A DNA stretch of 64,000 nucleotides, taken from positions 2,418,001 to 2,482,000 of the forward strand of contig CP021238.1 of NCBI GenBank assembly GCA_002291465.1, read 5' to 3'. Positions 20,301 to 39,297 of the stretch are shown one piece after another. The notes below the pieces were generated by a model. That model was not told where the DNA came from. It ran no database searches and saw nothing but the letters and a program-made list of their open reading frames with translations. Both the position numbers and the translations under genes were made by a program. This DNA is from Mycobacterium lepraemurium (GTDB taxonomy: Bacteria > Actinomycetota > Actinomycetes > Mycobacteriales > Mycobacteriaceae). Within the stretch, counting starts at the first letter, position 1; every line of letters begins with the position of its first letter.

Positions 20301-23300
20301 CGTGCAACGCCACCCCCTGCCAGGAGAACGGCAACACGGTCTGGTCCTTCTCGTCCGCCACACCGAGCGCGTGCAGCGCGGCGTCCAGCAACACCGGATG
20401 GCCGCCGAAATCGTCACCGGCGGCGGCGGCGTCGGGCAGGGCGACCTCGGCGAAGATCTCGTCGCCGCGCTGCCACATCGCCCGCAAACCCCGGAAGGCC
20501 CGGCCGTATTCGTAGCCCCGCCGCGCGAGCCGGGCGTACCCGCCGGTGACGTCGACAGCGGTCGCCCCGATCGGCGGCCAGATCGACAGGTCGCCGGCCG
20601 GTGTCACCGTCCCGGCCCGCAGCACACCCTCGGCGTGCAGCATCCACTCCGAATCCTGGTGTGCGGCAGCCGAATACACCGACAGTAGGCGGCGTCCCGC
20701 CTCGTCTGGCGCGCCGACCACCAGCTGCAGTCGCACACCACCGGATGCGGGCAGCGGCAACGGGGCCGACAACGTCAGCTCGTCGATCACGCCGCAGCCG
20801 ACCTCGTCGCCGGCCCGGATGGCCAACTCGACAAACCCCGCCCCGGGGAACAACACCGTGTCGCCCACCGCATGATCGGCCAACCACGCCTGCGCGGACG
20901 TCGACAGCCGGCCGGTCAGCACCACACCCCCGGAATCGGGCCGCGGCAGCACCGCGCCGAGCAGCCCGTGCTCGGCGCCGCGCAGCCCCAGGGCGGCGAC
21001 GTCGGAGGATCCCGTCGACCCGCCGGTCAGCCAAAAGTGTTGCCGCACAAACCCGTACGTAGGAAGGTCGACGCGGCGGCCGCCCAGCCCGTCCAGCGCC
21101 GCGCACCAGTCCACGACCACGCCCGACACGAACGCCTGGCCGGCCGAGAGCCAGAACCGGTCCGGGCCGCCGTCGTCGCGACCCAGCGACGGGATGACGC
21201 AGCCCTGACCACCGTCGGGCATGGTTTCTTCGATGGCGGCCGTCAGCACCGGATGCGGGCTGCACTCGATGAACGCCCGATAGCCCGCGTCGGCGGCGCC
21301 GCGCACCGCCCGCTCGAATTGCACCGTCTGCCGGATGCCGCGGAACCAGTAGTCGCCGTCCAGCGCGGCGGTGTCCATCAGCTCGCCTGTGACCGTGGAG
21401 AAGAACGCCACCGCCGACGACCGCGGCGCGATACCGCGCAGCGCCGCGGCGAGCGAATCGCGGATCTCCTCCACCTGAACCGAATGCGAGGCGTAGTCGA
21501 CATGGATCCAGCGGGCACGGATGTCGTCGGCCGCGCACCGGTCCAGCAGTTCCGTCAGGGCATCCACCTCGCCGGACACCACCACCGCCGAAATCCCGTT
21601 GACCGTGGCGACATTCAATCGCTCACCCCAGGGGGCGATCAGCTGCTCGGCGCGCGAGCGTCCGCAGGCCAGCGAGACCATGCCGCCGCGGCCCGACAGC
21701 CGCACCAGCAGCCGGCTGCGCAGCGCCACCACCCGGGCGGCGTCCTGCAGCGACAGCGCCCCGGCCACGCAGGCCGCCGCGATCTCGCCCTGGGAGTGAC
21801 CGATCACGGCGTCGGGAACCACGCCCACCGAACGCCACAACTCGGCCAGCGACACCATCACCGCCCACAGCGCCGGCTGCACCACGTCCACCCGGTCCAG
21901 CCCGGGCGCGCCCGGTGCCCCGCGGATGACGTCGATCAGCGACCAGTCGACGTGCTCGGCCAGCGCGCGAGCGCACCGATGCATGTGTTCGGCGAATACC
22001 GTTGAGCGGTCCAGCAATTGAGCGCCCATGCCGGGCCACTGCGAGCCCTGGCCGGGGAACACGAACACCGTCTTGCCCACCGGCTGGGCCCGGCCGGTCA
22101 CCACGCCCGCCCCCGGCTGCCCGCCCGCCAGGTCGGCCAGCCGGCGCAGCAACTGCGCGCCGTCGGCGCCGACGATCACCGCCCGGTGCTCGAACCGCGA
22201 CCGCGTCGACACCAGCGACCAGCCCACGTCCAGTACCCGCACGCCGGGATCGGCCTTCACCCGCGCCAGCAGCCGCGCCGCCTGGTTCGTCAACGCCTCG
22301 GCCGAGCGCGCCGAGAGCACCCACGGCACCACCACGTCATCCCCTTGGGGCGCAAGGGTTTCCGTCTCATACTGCTCGACGATGACATGCGCGTTGGTGC
22401 CGCTGATGCCGAACGACGAGACGCCCGCGCGGCGCGGCCGATCCCGCGCCGGCCAGGGCCGCGCCTCGGTGAGCAGCGACACCGCCCCGGCCGACCAATC
22501 CACCTGCGGCGTCGGCTCGTCCACGTGCAGGGTCTTGGGCATCACCCCGTGCCGAATCGCCTGGACCATCTTGATCACCCCGCCGGCGCCGGCCGCGGCC
22601 GAGGTGTGACCCATGTTCGATTTGATCGACCCCAACCACAGCGGCTCGTCGACCGGGCGGTCCTGGCCGTAGGTCGCCAAAAGCGCTTGGGCCTCAATGG
22701 GATCGCCCAGCATGGTGCCCGTCCCATGCCCTTCCACCAGGTCCACGTCGGCCGCGCCGAGCCGGGCGTTGGCCAGCGCCGCCCGGATCACCCGCTGCTG
22801 CGACGGCCCGTTGGGGGTGGCCAGGCCGTTGGACGCGCCGTCCTGGTTGACCGCGGAGCCGCGCAGCACCGCCAGCACCGAATGGCCCAGTCGCCGTGCA
22901 TCGCTCAGCCGCTCCAGCACCAGCACCCCGACGCCTTCGGAGAAGCCGGTGCCGTCCGCGGCGCCCGCGTAGGCCTTGCAGCGGCCGTCGACGGCCAGCG
23001 CCCGCTGCCGGCTGAACTCGATGAACATCGCCGGGGTGGCCATCACCGTCACCCCGCCGGCCAGCGCCAGGTCGCATTCGCCGGAGCGCAGCGACTGCGC
23101 CGCCAGGTGCAGCGCCACCAACGACGACGAACATGCGGTGTCGACGGAGACCGCCGGGCCTTCCAGGCCCAGCGCGTAGGCCACCCGCCCCGAGGCCACG
23201 CTCAGCGTCGAGCCGCGCAGGCCGTATCGCTCCAGGTTTCCGGGCACCCGACCCTGGCCGCCGTAAGCGCCGTGGAATATCCCGGCGAACACCCCGGTCG

Positions 23301-23748
23301 CCGATCCGCGCAGCGTGGCGGGATCAATTCCGGCCCGCTCCAACGCTTCCCAGGACACCTCGAGCAGTAGCCGCTGCTGGGGGTCCATCGCCAGCGCCTC
23401 ACTCGGTGCGATCCCGAAGAATGCGGCGTCGAAATCGCCCACGCCGGTGAGGAATCCGCCGCACCGGCAGTACGACTTCCCGACCACGTCCGGATCGGCG
23501 TCGAACAGCCCGGCCAGGTCCCAGCCGCGGTCGGCGGGAAACTCCGAGACGACGTCGCGGCCCTCGACCACCATCTCCCACAACGCCTCGGGCGAATCCA
23601 CGCCGCCCGGGTAGCGGCAACCCATGCCCACCACGGCCACGGGTTCGGTCGCCGCGACGAGGTACCGGCGGTTCTCGCGCTTGAGCCGCTCGTTCTCCTT
23701 CAGCGACTGGCGCAGCGCCCTGACCAGTTCCTCGGTGTCACCGCTCAC
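17374..23748 (-). CDS. pks7: type I polyketide synthase KS-AT-DH-ER-KR-ACP, Pks7-like
   Basis: 2124 residues from GTG 23748, close to the 2126 of Mtb Pks7 (Rv1661). Order: N-terminal coiled coil (5-32), KS (about 34-455, Cys206 in VDTACSSS), AT (about 560-870, GHSQGE and YASH, the pattern for methylmalonyl-CoA), DH (about 930-1100, [13 protein letters not shown] and [10 protein letters not shown]), ER (about 1400-1720, [17 protein letters not shown] and [15 protein letters not shown]), KR (about 1745-1920, GGTGMAG, LDD motif, SSMAG and NYAAAN) and ACP (about 2010-2085, [15 protein letters not shown]). All catalytic motifs are intact, so one fully reduced, methyl-branched extension is predicted. 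In Mtb, pks7 disruption was reported to affect DIM lipids. There is no thioesterase; the product passes on, probably to the pks9-like protein. Confidence 0.85.
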   Translation of the reverse strand: MSGDTEELVRALRQSLKENERLKRENRRYLVAATEPVAVVGMGCRYPGGVDSPEALWEMVVEGRDVVSEFPADRGWDLAGLFDADPDVVGKSYCRCGGFLTGVGDFDAAFFGIAPSEALAMDPQQRLLLEVSWEALERAGIDPATLRGSATGVFAGIFHGAYGGQGRVPGNLERYGLRGSTLSVASGRVAYALGLEGPAVSVDTACSSSLVALHLAAQSLRSGECDLALAGGVTVMATPAMFIEFSRQRALAVDGRCKAYAGAADGTGFSEGVGVLVLERLSDARRLGHSVLAVLRGSAVNQDGASNGLATPNGPSQQRVIRAALANARLGAADVDLVEGHGTGTMLGDPIEAQALLATYGQDRPVDEPLWLGSIKSNMGHTSAAAGAGGVIKMVQAIRHGVMPKTLHVDEPTPQVDWSAGAVSLLTEARPWPARDRPRRAGVSSFGISGTNAHVIVEQYETETLAPQGDDVVVPWVLSARSAEALTNQAARLLARVKADPGVRVLDVGWSLVSTRSRFEHRAVIVGADGAQLLRRLADLAGGQPGAGVVTGRAQPVGKTVFVFPGQGSQWPGMGAQLLDRSTVFAEHMHRCARALAEHVDWSLIDVIRGAPGAPGLDRVDVVQPALWAVMVSLAELWRSVGVVPDAVIGHSQGEIAAACVAGALSLQDAARVVALRSRLLVRLSGRGGMVSLACGRSRAEQLIAPWGERLNVATVNGISAVVVSGEVDALTELLDRCAADDIRARWIHVDYASHSVQVEEIRDSLAAALRGIAPRSSAVAFFSTVTGELMDTAALDGDYWFRGIRQTVQFERAVRGAADAGYRAFIECSPHPVLTAAIEETMPDGGQGCVIPSLGRDDGGPDRFWLSAGQAFVSGVVVDWCAALDGLGGRRVDLPTYGFVRQHFWLTGGSTGSSDVAALGLRGAEHGLLGAVLPRPDSGGVVLTGRLSTSAQAWLADHAVGDTVLFPGAGFVELAIRAGDEVGCGVIDELTLSAPLPLPASGGVRLQLVVGAPDEAGRRLLSVYSAAAHQDSEWMLHAEGVLRAGTVTPAGDLSIWPPIGATAVDVTGGYARLARRGYEYGRAFRGLRAMWQRGDEIFAEVALPDAAAAGDDFGGHPVLLDAALHALGVADEKDQTVLPFSWQGVALHASGASRARVRIAPAGAGAVSVELADGAGLPVLSVRSLTMRPVSPGQLSAAMGTAQPSGLLDVIWSPIALGGNDFGGEVTLWEPGEHGGGVVKSVHAAVTETLAVLQSWLDGEGAGVLAVQTRGAVALAGEDVSDLAGAAVWGLVRSAQAEHPGRLVLIDSDGSLDARAVIPRGEPQVVVRQGVAHAARLRPARAGATLGLPSGAWRLDAGGEGTLGDLVVSRCPRTELADGQVRVAVAAVGVNFRDVLVALGMYPGGGRLGAEGAGVVVEVGPAVTGLAVGDPVMGLLGVVGSEAVVDQRLLTAVPPGLSLVAAAGVPVVFLTALYGLSVLAGLRPGERVLVHTATGGVGMAAVQLARHYGAEVFATASRGKWDTLRAMGFDDDHIGDSRSPDFEQKFLAATGGAGVDVVLNSLAGEFTDASLRLLAPGGRFIEMGKTDVRDPDVVAQRYRGARYRAFDLMEAGPDRTAAMLAEIVGLLQAGVLKPLPLKTFDVRCTSAAYRYVSQARHIGKVVLTVPSGPGEVLSGCGGGLARSTVLIIGGTGMAGSALARHLVYRYRVGHVVLVSRTGAQAAGAAELVDELQRAGASVSVLACDVADRDAVATMLAGLPAGYPLRGIVHAAGILDDGLLSSLTPDRVDAVLRAKVDGAWNLHELTKDLDLSAFVVFSSMAGIVGTPGQANYAAANSFLDGLVAHRRADGLAGLSLAWGLWEQASAMTAHLGDRDKVRMSRIGLAPLSTEQALAAFDAAMLVETAVLGAARLNRAALSENIAALPPLLRELAAGRTRRVIDDADATASMSGFAARLHGLSPEARRRELVDLVCGNAAMVLGVPNPADINADRAFQDLGFDSLTAVELRNRLKNATGLTLSPTLIFDYPTPVVLAEHLDSQLAASGGDDQPDLMGRFNDITRELQALLGAPHWNSDDKAVLRARIHGLLGALPAGDGPDSAPLDEDLEAATESQLFAILDEELGR

Positions 23749-23807
23749 CGGAGGCGGCCTCGGGTGTCACTCACAGCGATACTTCCGTATTCGTGCACGG
23801 GCGAGGG

Positions 23808-24869
23808 TCAGTGCCAACGCAACAACACCAGTTCGGAGCAGAAACCCGGACCCATCGCGAGCATCAGGCCGGGGCTGTCGCTCGGCGGGGGCTTGGCGAG
23901 GGTGTCGCGCAGCACGTGCAGCACCGACGCCGACGACAGGTTGCCGATCTCGCCGAGTGACCGCCAGGTCAGTTCCAACGCCTCCGGCGGCAGGCCGAGG
24001 GCCGCGTTGATCGCCTCGATCACCTTGGGCCCGCCCGGATGGCTGACGAAGGCGCCGATGTCGGTGGTGGTCAGGCCGTGCGCCCCGAGGAATCCGGTGA
24101 CGTCGTCCTCGATGTACTGCTCGACGACGGCCGCGACGTCCTTGGACAGCACCAGCTCGAATCCCGTCGCGCCCACGTCGTAGCCCATGGTGCGCAGAGA
24201 ATCCGGATACAGGTGGCTGCGCGAATCCAGGACGCTGGGGCCGGCGGCGTCGAGCTGCTCGGCGCGCCGCTCGCCCACCGCCACCACGGCCCCGGCGCCG
24301 TCGGCGAACAGGGCGCTGCCGACCAGCCCGGCCAGCGACGGCTTGTAGCCGGGGTAGGTCAGCGAGCACAGCTCGACCGAGACCAGGGCCGCGACGGCGT
24401 CCGGTGCGCCGCGCAGGTAGTCGTGCATGCGGGCCACCCCGGCCGCGCCGGCCACGCAGCCGAGCCCGAACAGCGGCACCCGGCGCACGTCGTCGCGCAG
24501 ACCGAGCCGCGCGGCAATCCGGGCGTCCACCGAGGGCACCGCCAGGCTGGTGACCGTGGTGGTGATCAGCACGTCGAGGTCTTCGGGTTTCAGGCCGGCC
24601 CCGTCGAGCGCGCCGGACAGCGCCGCGCAGCCCAGGGTCACCGCGTGTTCGATGGAGATCCGGTTGGCCACGCCGAAGTCGGTCAGCGTGAGGTATTGCT
24701 CGAGCGGCAGCACCAGATGGCGGCTGCCGACCTTGGCGCTGGCGTGCAGCCGCCGCACGATGTCCTCGTAGCCTTCGAATTCGGGGATGCTGACGAAGAA
24801 GTCGGTGAGCTCACGCTGCGGATAGCGGTGCGGCGGCAGCGCACCGAACACGCCGGCGATGACGCTCAT
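23808..24869 (-). CDS. pks10: type III polyketide synthase, Pks10-like
   Basis: 353 residues from ATG 24869 ([16 protein letters not shown]), with AAGGGG 8 bases upstream. An in-frame GTG nine bases further upstream is the alternative. The Cys-His-Asn triad is visible in [10 protein letters not shown] (Cys138), VSHPGGPKV and EIGNLSSAS, and the family GFC loop ends the protein ([15 protein letters not shown]). First gene of the polyketide locus and adjacent to argH, exactly as Mtb pks10 (Rv1660) follows argH (Rv1659). Type III enzymes make a starter or pyrone from acyl-CoA; here it could prime the type I enzymes downstream. Mtb pks10 mutants were reported to lack DIM. A candidate promoter with an operator-like palindrome lies 64-98 bases upstream. 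Confidence 0.85.
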   Translation of the reverse strand: MSVIAGVFGALPPHRYPQRELTDFFVSIPEFEGYEDIVRRLHASAKVGSRHLVLPLEQYLTLTDFGVANRISIEHAVTLGCAALSGALDGAGLKPEDLDVLITTTVTSLAVPSVDARIAARLGLRDDVRRVPLFGLGCVAGAAGVARMHDYLRGAPDAVAALVSVELCSLTYPGYKPSLAGLVGSALFADGAGAVVAVGERRAEQLDAAGPSVLDSRSHLYPDSLRTMGYDVGATGFELVLSKDVAAVVEQYIEDDVTGFLGAHGLTTTDIGAFVSHPGGPKVIEAINAALGLPPEALELTWRSLGEIGNLSSASVLHVLRDTLAKPPPSDSPGLMLAMGPGFCSELVLLRWH

Positions 24870-24932
24870 TGCACCCACCCCTTGATCACGACCGGTCGGG
24901 CTGACAGGTTCAGCCGCATCACTCGAGCGGGA

Positions 24933-24967
24933 AGTCTAGTCCGGTTGCAATTTACCGGCAGGTAAAT
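24933..24967 (-). promoter_or_regulatory. candidate promoter and operator of the polyketide locus
   Basis: Between argH and pks10 lies ATTTACC-GGCA-GGTAAAT (24950-24967), a perfect inverted repeat with 7-base arms, of the kind bound by TetR-type dimers. Twelve bases downstream on the minus strand is TAGACT (24938-24933), which fits the mycobacterial -10 pattern TANNNT. The operator would cover the -35 zone, implying repression. It begins 10 bases after the argH gene ends. The regulator is unknown. Confidence 0.45.
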
Positions 24968-24977
24968 CGAAGCCATC

Positions 24978-27705
<2,728 letters not shown>

Positions 27706-27732
27706 GAACCAATCTCCTTAGGTTGAACCGCT

Positions 27733-30364
<2,632 letters not shown>

Positions 30365-30380
30365 CGCCGATCCCCCTTCC

Positions 30381-30436
30381 CGAGCGTCACGCTGGGGTGG
30401 TTCTCGGCGCCGAACGCCACGCTGGCGTGACGCTCG
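30381..30436. repeat. inverted repeat between argB and argD
   Basis: Perfect 12-base arms, CGAGCGTCACGC (30381-30392) and GCGTGACGCTCG (30425-30436), flank a 32-base centre that holds another CACGCTGG copy. It can form an RNA hairpin within the operon. The CGTCACGCTGG unit looks like a dispersed mycobacterial intergenic repeat; I cannot test copy number here. Confidence 0.5.
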
Positions 30437-30458
30437 GCGGCTGGAAAGGCACCCTTCG

Positions 30459-31342
30459 TCACGAGCTCACCACCTTGGTGCCGGTGCCCTCGTCGGTGAA
30501 AAGCTCCACCAGCACACAGTGTTCGACCCGCCCGTCGATGACGTGCGCGCTGGGCACGCCCGCGGACACCGCCCGCAGACACGCCTCGACCTTGGGGATC
30601 ATGCCCGCCTCCAGCGTGGGTAACAGTTGGGACAGTGTGGCCGTGTCGATCTCGCTGACCAGCGAATCACGGTTGGGCCAGCTGGTGTACAGGCCCTCGA
30701 CATCGGTGAGCATCAGCAGCTTCTCGGCGCCCAGGGCTTCGGCCAGCGCCGCCGCGGCGGTGTCGGCGTTGATGTTGTGCACCACCCCTTCGGCGTCCGG
30801 GGCCAGCGTCGACACCACCGGAATGCGCCGCGCCGCAATCAGATCCAGCACCGCGGCGGCGTTGACCCGCTCCACGTCGCCCACCAGGCCGATGTCGGTG
30901 GTCACGCCGTCCACGGTGACGCTGCGCCGCACGGCGGTGAACAGCTGGGCGTCCTCGCCGGTGATGCCGACCGCGTACGGGCCGTGCGCGTTGATCAGGT
31001 TGACCAGTTCGCGGCCAACCTGGCCAAACAGCACCATCCGCGCCACGCCGAGCACTTCCGGTGTGGTGACCCGGAATCCTCCCTTGAAGTCGCCCGGGAT
31101 GCCCAGCCGGCGCAGCATCGCGGTGATCTGCGGCCCGCCGCCGTGCACGACGACGGAGTGGATACCGCAGTTGCGCAGGAACGCCATGTCGGCGGCGAAG
31201 GCGCGCCGCAAGGTGTCGTCGGTCATGGCGTTGCCGCCGTACTTGATCACGACGATCTTGCCGTGCAGCTGCTTGAGCCAGGGCAGCGCTTCGGCCAGCA
31301 CCTGCGCCTTGATCGCGGTGGGCAGCGCTTCAGTCGAGGGCG

Positions 31343-31346
<4 letters not shown>
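30459..31346 (-). CDS. argB: acetylglutamate kinase
   Basis: Phosphorylates N-acetylglutamate, the usual feedback-inhibited step. 295 residues from ATG 31346. Amino-acid-kinase motifs are [11 protein letters not shown] (ATP phosphate binding), [10 protein letters not shown] (substrate) and [19 protein letters not shown]. Overlaps the argJ stop by ATGA. The N-terminal helix ([25 protein letters not shown]) is the element that mediates arginine inhibition in hexameric family members. Confidence 0.95.
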
Positions 31347-33633
<2,287 letters not shown>

Positions 33634-33644
33634 ATCCATTCCAT

Positions 33645-36130
33645 CTAGGTGCGCAGCTCGGCGCCGACCGCCTCGGCGGCCCGGCGCACCGCGGCGTCGC
33701 GGACCGCGGTGGCATCGTCCTCGGTCAGGGTCCGGTCCGGCGCGCGGAACCGCAGCGCGAAGGTCAGCGACTTGCGGTGCTCGCCGAGCTGCGGCCCGGT
33801 GAAAACATCGAACAACTGCAGGTCTTCCAGCAGGTCCCCGGCGCCCTCGCGGACGGCGTCGGCCACCGCCTGGGCCGGCACGTCGGCGGCCACCACCAGG
33901 CTGACGTCCTGGAACACCGCCGGGAACGGCGAGACGCGGGGGGCGGGCAACGTCGCGACGAGGGGTATCGCGTCCAGGTCGAGTTCCAGCGCGCAAGTGC
34001 CCTTGGGCAGGCCGGCGCGTTCGACCACCGCCGGATGCAGCTGGCCGGCGTACCCCACCGAGGTATCGCCGACGAGCACCTCGGCGCATCGGCCCGGATG
34101 CCACGGCAGCTGCTGCGCGGCCCGCAACCGCACGTCCACGCCGGCGGCCCGGGCGATGACGCGTACCGCCTCGAACGCGTCGGCGGCCTCGGCGCGACGG
34201 CCCGGCCCCCACGGGCCGCGTTGTTCGCGCAGGCCGGTCAGCACCGCGGCGACGTGCTGGGGTTGCCGCGGCAACGACGCGTCCAGGACCGCGATCTCGG
34301 CGTCGGTGGGCCGGCGGTCGACCGGAATGAACTGCACCGCACGGGTTTCCGCCGTCGGCTGCACCACCTGCGCCAGCGCGTAGAGGGAGACGTTGACCAG
34401 GCCGCGAGACACGTTGCGCACCAAGGCTTCCAGCAGCGCGGGCAGCAGCGTGGTGGCCAGATGCGGGCGGTCGGCCTCCAGCGGGTTGAGTACCTGGGTG
34501 GTGACGCGCCGCGGGTCGTCGTCCGGCAGTCCCCACACGTCGAACACGCCCGCCGGCAGGAACGGGGTGGGCAGGATCTCGACGTAACCGGACTGGGCCA
34601 GCGACCGCCCGATGGCGCGGCGGCGGCGCTGCGCTGCGGACAGGCCGCGGCCGGCCGGCGCCGGCGGCAGCACCGATCCGATCACCTCGAGGCCCTCCAG
34701 CCGCAGCACCTCCTCGACCAGGTCAGCCGGCTGCAGCAGGTCGGGCCGCCAGCTGGGCGGGATCACCGTCAACGTGCCGCCGTCGGCGGTGACCGCGGCG
34801 CCGATCTGGGCGAGCCGCTTGGCCGCGGTGCCCGGCGGGTAGGTGACCCCGGCGAGGCGGTCGGGCAGGTCGGCAGGCATCTCGATGGCCGGCGGTGACC
34901 AGTCGTCGCACGCCGGCTCGCCGCACCAATCGGTCAACGCCTCCGACACCGTGCCGCCGGCGATGCCGGCGAGCAGCGCGGCGCACCGGTCCAGCGCGGC
35001 CACCGAGATCGCCGGATCGACCCCGCGCTCGTAGCGGCGGGCAGCTTCGCTGGGCAGGTGCAACCTGCGCTGGGTGCGCGACACCGCGGCCGGGTCCCAC
35101 ACCGCGGCCTCGAGCAGCACGTCGGTGGAATCGGCGCGCACCTCTGTGCTGGCCGCGCCCATCACGCCGCCGATCGCCGCGGTCGCCGCGTCGTCAACGA
35201 TCAGGACGTCGACGGGTTCGAGCTTGCGCTCGATGTCGTCGAGGGTGACGACGGTCTCGCCGGGCCGGGCGAAGCGCACGCCCAGCCCGCCGCTGATCCG
35301 GTTGCGGTCGTGGGCGTGCATGGGGTGGCCGAGTTCGAGCATCACGTAGTTGGTCACATCGACCGCCGGGGAGGTGGCGCGGATGCCCGACAGCAACAGC
35401 CGGCGCTGCAGCCACCACGGCGACACCGCGGCCGGGTCGATGCCGGTGACCGGGCGCAGCACGAACCGCCGCACCCCGGTGTCGGGCTGCACCGTCAGCG
35501 GCCAGGCCTCGCCGTCGACCGGCAGCGGCTTGACAGCCGCGGGGTCGACGAATTCCAGGTCGTAGGCGCAGGCGATCTCGCGCGCCAGGCCGCGCAACGA
35601 CATGCAGTAGCCGCGGTCGGGGGTGATCGCCAGGTGGAAGATCACGTCGTCTAGTCCCAGCACCGCGGCGCCGACGGCGCCCGGTTCCGCGGTGCCCGGC
35701 GGCAGCACCAGGATCCCGGAATGGTCGGCACCCAGGCCGAGTTCGGCCGCCGAGCAGATCATTCCGTCCGAATTGCGGCCGTAGGTCTTGCGCGCGGCGA
35801 TGGCGAACCCCCCCGGCAGCGTGGTGCCCGGCAACGCCACCACCACCAGGTCCCCTGCTACGAAATTCGTTGCGCAGCAGATTATTTCACGGTCAGCGCC
35901 GTCGCCCACATCGACATGGCAGAACCGGATCGGCTTCTTGAAGTCGGTCAGCTCTTCGATGTCGGTGACCCGGCCCACGGTCAGCGGGCCGTCCACCGGC
36001 CCCAGCTCGATGACCTCTTCGACCTCGTGGCCGATGCGGATCAGGGTCTGTTCCAGCCCGGCGGGGGCGACGTGCCAGTCCGGCGCCCCGGCGGCCACGA
36101 CCTCGCGCAACCAGCTGTACGGAACGCGCA

Positions 36131-36131
<1 letters not shown>
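33645..36131 (-). CDS. pheT: phenylalanine--tRNA ligase beta subunit
   Basis: 828 residues. Order: N-terminal tRNA-binding EMAP-like domain ([19 protein letters not shown], about 36-150), B3/B4 editing domain (about 210-370), B5 (about 410-480), catalytic-like core, and the C-terminal anticodon-binding FDX-ACB domain ([17 protein letters not shown] onward). Forms the alpha2-beta2 enzyme with PheS, charging tRNA-Phe and proofreading Tyr. ATG 36131 overlaps the pheS stop by one base. No lesion. Confidence 0.95.
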
Positions 36132-37290
<1,159 letters not shown>

Positions 37291-37370
37291 TGGGCACGCT
37301 GGTGATTCCGCGCGGCACGGGTCGAGTGCTGATCATAGTGATGCGCTGCGTGCCGCCGCGGCGACGGTTG

Positions 37371-38172
37371 TCAGCCGGCTACGGCCGGCTGCGGGCCGGT
37401 CAGCGGATCGTCACCGTCGAGCGGGGTGACCGCCAGGCCGTGGCCGGTGTACGCCTTGGCCGCCGCGTAGGCCACCGCGGCGCCCACCAGACCGAACACC
37501 GGCGTGGCCGCCATGGTTCCCCAATGGTGGGCCAGCATCAGGAAGCCGAAGCCCGAGGACGCCGCCAGCATCAAGTAGCGCGCCGGCGTCCAGTGGATCG
37601 GCTGGCGGAACCGCGCCGACACCAGCACGCCCAGGATCACCGCGACGGTGACCGGCATCGGTGAAGTCGCCGCCGACGATCGCCGAGGCGATGCCCGCCG
37701 CCACCCACCAGCCGACCCAGGCGGCCCGCCAGCGCGCCGGGATCACCGCCGTCATCGCGCCCAGCACCGCCAACGCGCCGTAGCTCATCCCCACGTCACT
37801 GGCCCGGGTGATCGACACGGGCAGCCAGCCGAACTCGACCGACGCGGCCAGCGCGGCGGTCACCAGCAGCGTCGCGCCGATGTGGCCGACCAGAAACGCC
37901 ACCACCAGCCGGATGGTGCGCAGGTGCAGCTCGGCCAGCGCCAGCAGACAGGTCGGCCAGAAGTAGAGCGGTCCGGCGTCGACGACCAGCGCGCTGCCCA
38001 GGTGGCCGCGCGACAGGTTGTGCAGGTTGGTGCTGGCGCGCTGCACGATGACGTCATGCGCCTGCGGGCCGAGCACCAAGATGGCGCAGCTGATGGCCAG
38101 CAGCAGCGCCGCATATCCCACGGTGAATTGGACCCGGGCCAGCCGGGACACGATGCCCCCAATCATTGGCAC
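37371..38172 (-). pseudogene. rhomboid-like multi-pass membrane protein (Rv1648 counterpart), frameshifted
   Basis: About 265 residues with some seven hydrophobic segments (FTVGYAALLLAISCAILVLG, LVVAFLVGHIGATLLVTAALA, MSYGALAVLGAMTAVIP, AAWVGWWVAAGIASAIVG, then VTVAVILGVLVSA and LVGAAVAYAAA). The frame breaks at about 37660, between AIVGGDFT and PVTVAVILGVL, where a one-base change moves the last 95 residues to another frame. Rhomboid-like families in actinobacteria often lack the protease dyad; I see VGMSYG where rhomboids have GxSG, so proteolysis is unlikely. It lies 3 bases downstream of the cyclase pseudogene, as in Mtb Rv1647-Rv1648. Confidence 0.65.
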
Positions 38173-38175
38173 CCA

Positions 38176-39083
38176 TTATGGCTGCGGTTTCGTCTCGTCC
38201 GTGTCATCGGAGGCTGACAACTCCTTAAGAGTCTTGAGGAGATATATCGCCAAGTCGGCGGGCATGCCGGCGGGCTTGGGTCCGAAAACCGGCTTGCGGG
38301 TGCGTTTGGCCTCGACGCCCAACGCGTCCAACTCGCTTTGCGAGTATGTGGTCCAACGTGGAACTCGACACCATGATTCCACCCTTGGTGGCCCGTTCCA
38401 TAACCCGTGCGGCGATGTTCACATCCACACCCAACCAATCGGAGGCCAGCCGCTGCGGGCGGCCGGTGTGGATGCCGACCCGCATCCGCGGTGTGTAGCC
38501 GGCCACCTCGACCGATCTCAGCGCCTCCTTGGCGGCCAGCACGGCCCGCACGGCGACGGTCGGATCGCCGAACACGGCCATCAGCCCGTCGCCCATGCGC
38601 TTGACGATGTGCTCGCCGGCGTCCAGCAGCGGTGGTTCGACGGCGCGGGCCACCTGGCGCAGCAGCGCCAGGGCGGCGTCGTCGCCGGCCTACAACGACC
38701 AGGTGGAAAACCCGACCAGGTCGGTGAAGACCAACGTCACCTCCGGATTGGCCGGACGCCGCGCGATGCCCTCGGTCAGCGCCTGCCACACCTGCAGCAC
38801 CCCGAGGCTGACCTCACGCGATACCACGTCGCGGTCCCCCAGCAGCCGTCGGCCGCGCGGGCCGCCGTCGCCGGCGGGTGGACAGCGGATCGCCGAAGTC
38901 GGGGTCGCCCGGCAGCAACCGGCGCGCACGCCGGACCAGGGCCACCGCCCCGGGGCTGTGGTTTCGGTTGTGCAGCCACTGGGTCGCGTTGTGCACCGAC
39001 AGTGCGGTGCGTCGCGAAGCCGACTGCACCGCCGCGGATTCCTCGGGCTCGCCCGGATCCAGATCGCGACGCGCGAGTTTCAC
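38176..39083 (-). pseudogene. class III adenylate cyclase (Rv1647 counterpart), multiply broken
   Basis: Catalytic features remain: the metal Asp in TLVFTDLVGFSTWSL, the second metal Asp in RMGDGLMAVFGD, RVGIHTGRP, and the transition-state Asn/Arg in VDVNIAARVMERA. Disruptions: a frameshift at about 38870 after DFGDPLSTRR; TAG at 38690-38692 (FSTWSL-stop-AGDDAALALLRQ, probably from CAG); and a frameshift at about 38345 after STLDHIL, beyond which SQSELDALGVEAKRTRKPVFG continues to the stop at 38176. Mtb Rv1647 is a biochemically active soluble adenylate cyclase. Loss here removes one cAMP source. Confidence 0.8.
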
Positions 39084-39243
39084 CTGGCCAGGTTATTTGC
39101 TTTCGTCGACGCCAGGCAACGACGGCCGCGTCGCATGTGTCGCAGCTCGCATAGAATGGGGTCGATCACGGGCCTCGATCATGGGGACGGCACACCGGCG
39201 TGGAACCCCGATAACACTCCCCGGACACGGCGCCGAAATCGTA

Positions 39244-39259
39244 GACAACAAGCGTTGTC
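39244..39259. promoter_or_regulatory. operator-like palindrome in a divergent promoter region
   Basis: GACAAC-AAGC-GTTGTC is a perfect inverted repeat, lying 39 bases upstream of the MpaB-like start and 160 bases upstream of the cyclase start. The shape suits a TetR or MarR dimer. No regulator gene is adjacent. Confidence 0.35.
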
Positions 39260-39297
39260 AAAAGTTATCGTGAGCGCAACTGGCGCAGGAGGCCGCG

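Noticed and set aside
24039..24965. Plus-strand open frame opposite the pks10-like gene
   Set aside because: Antisense to a full-length type III PKS; no recognisable domain.
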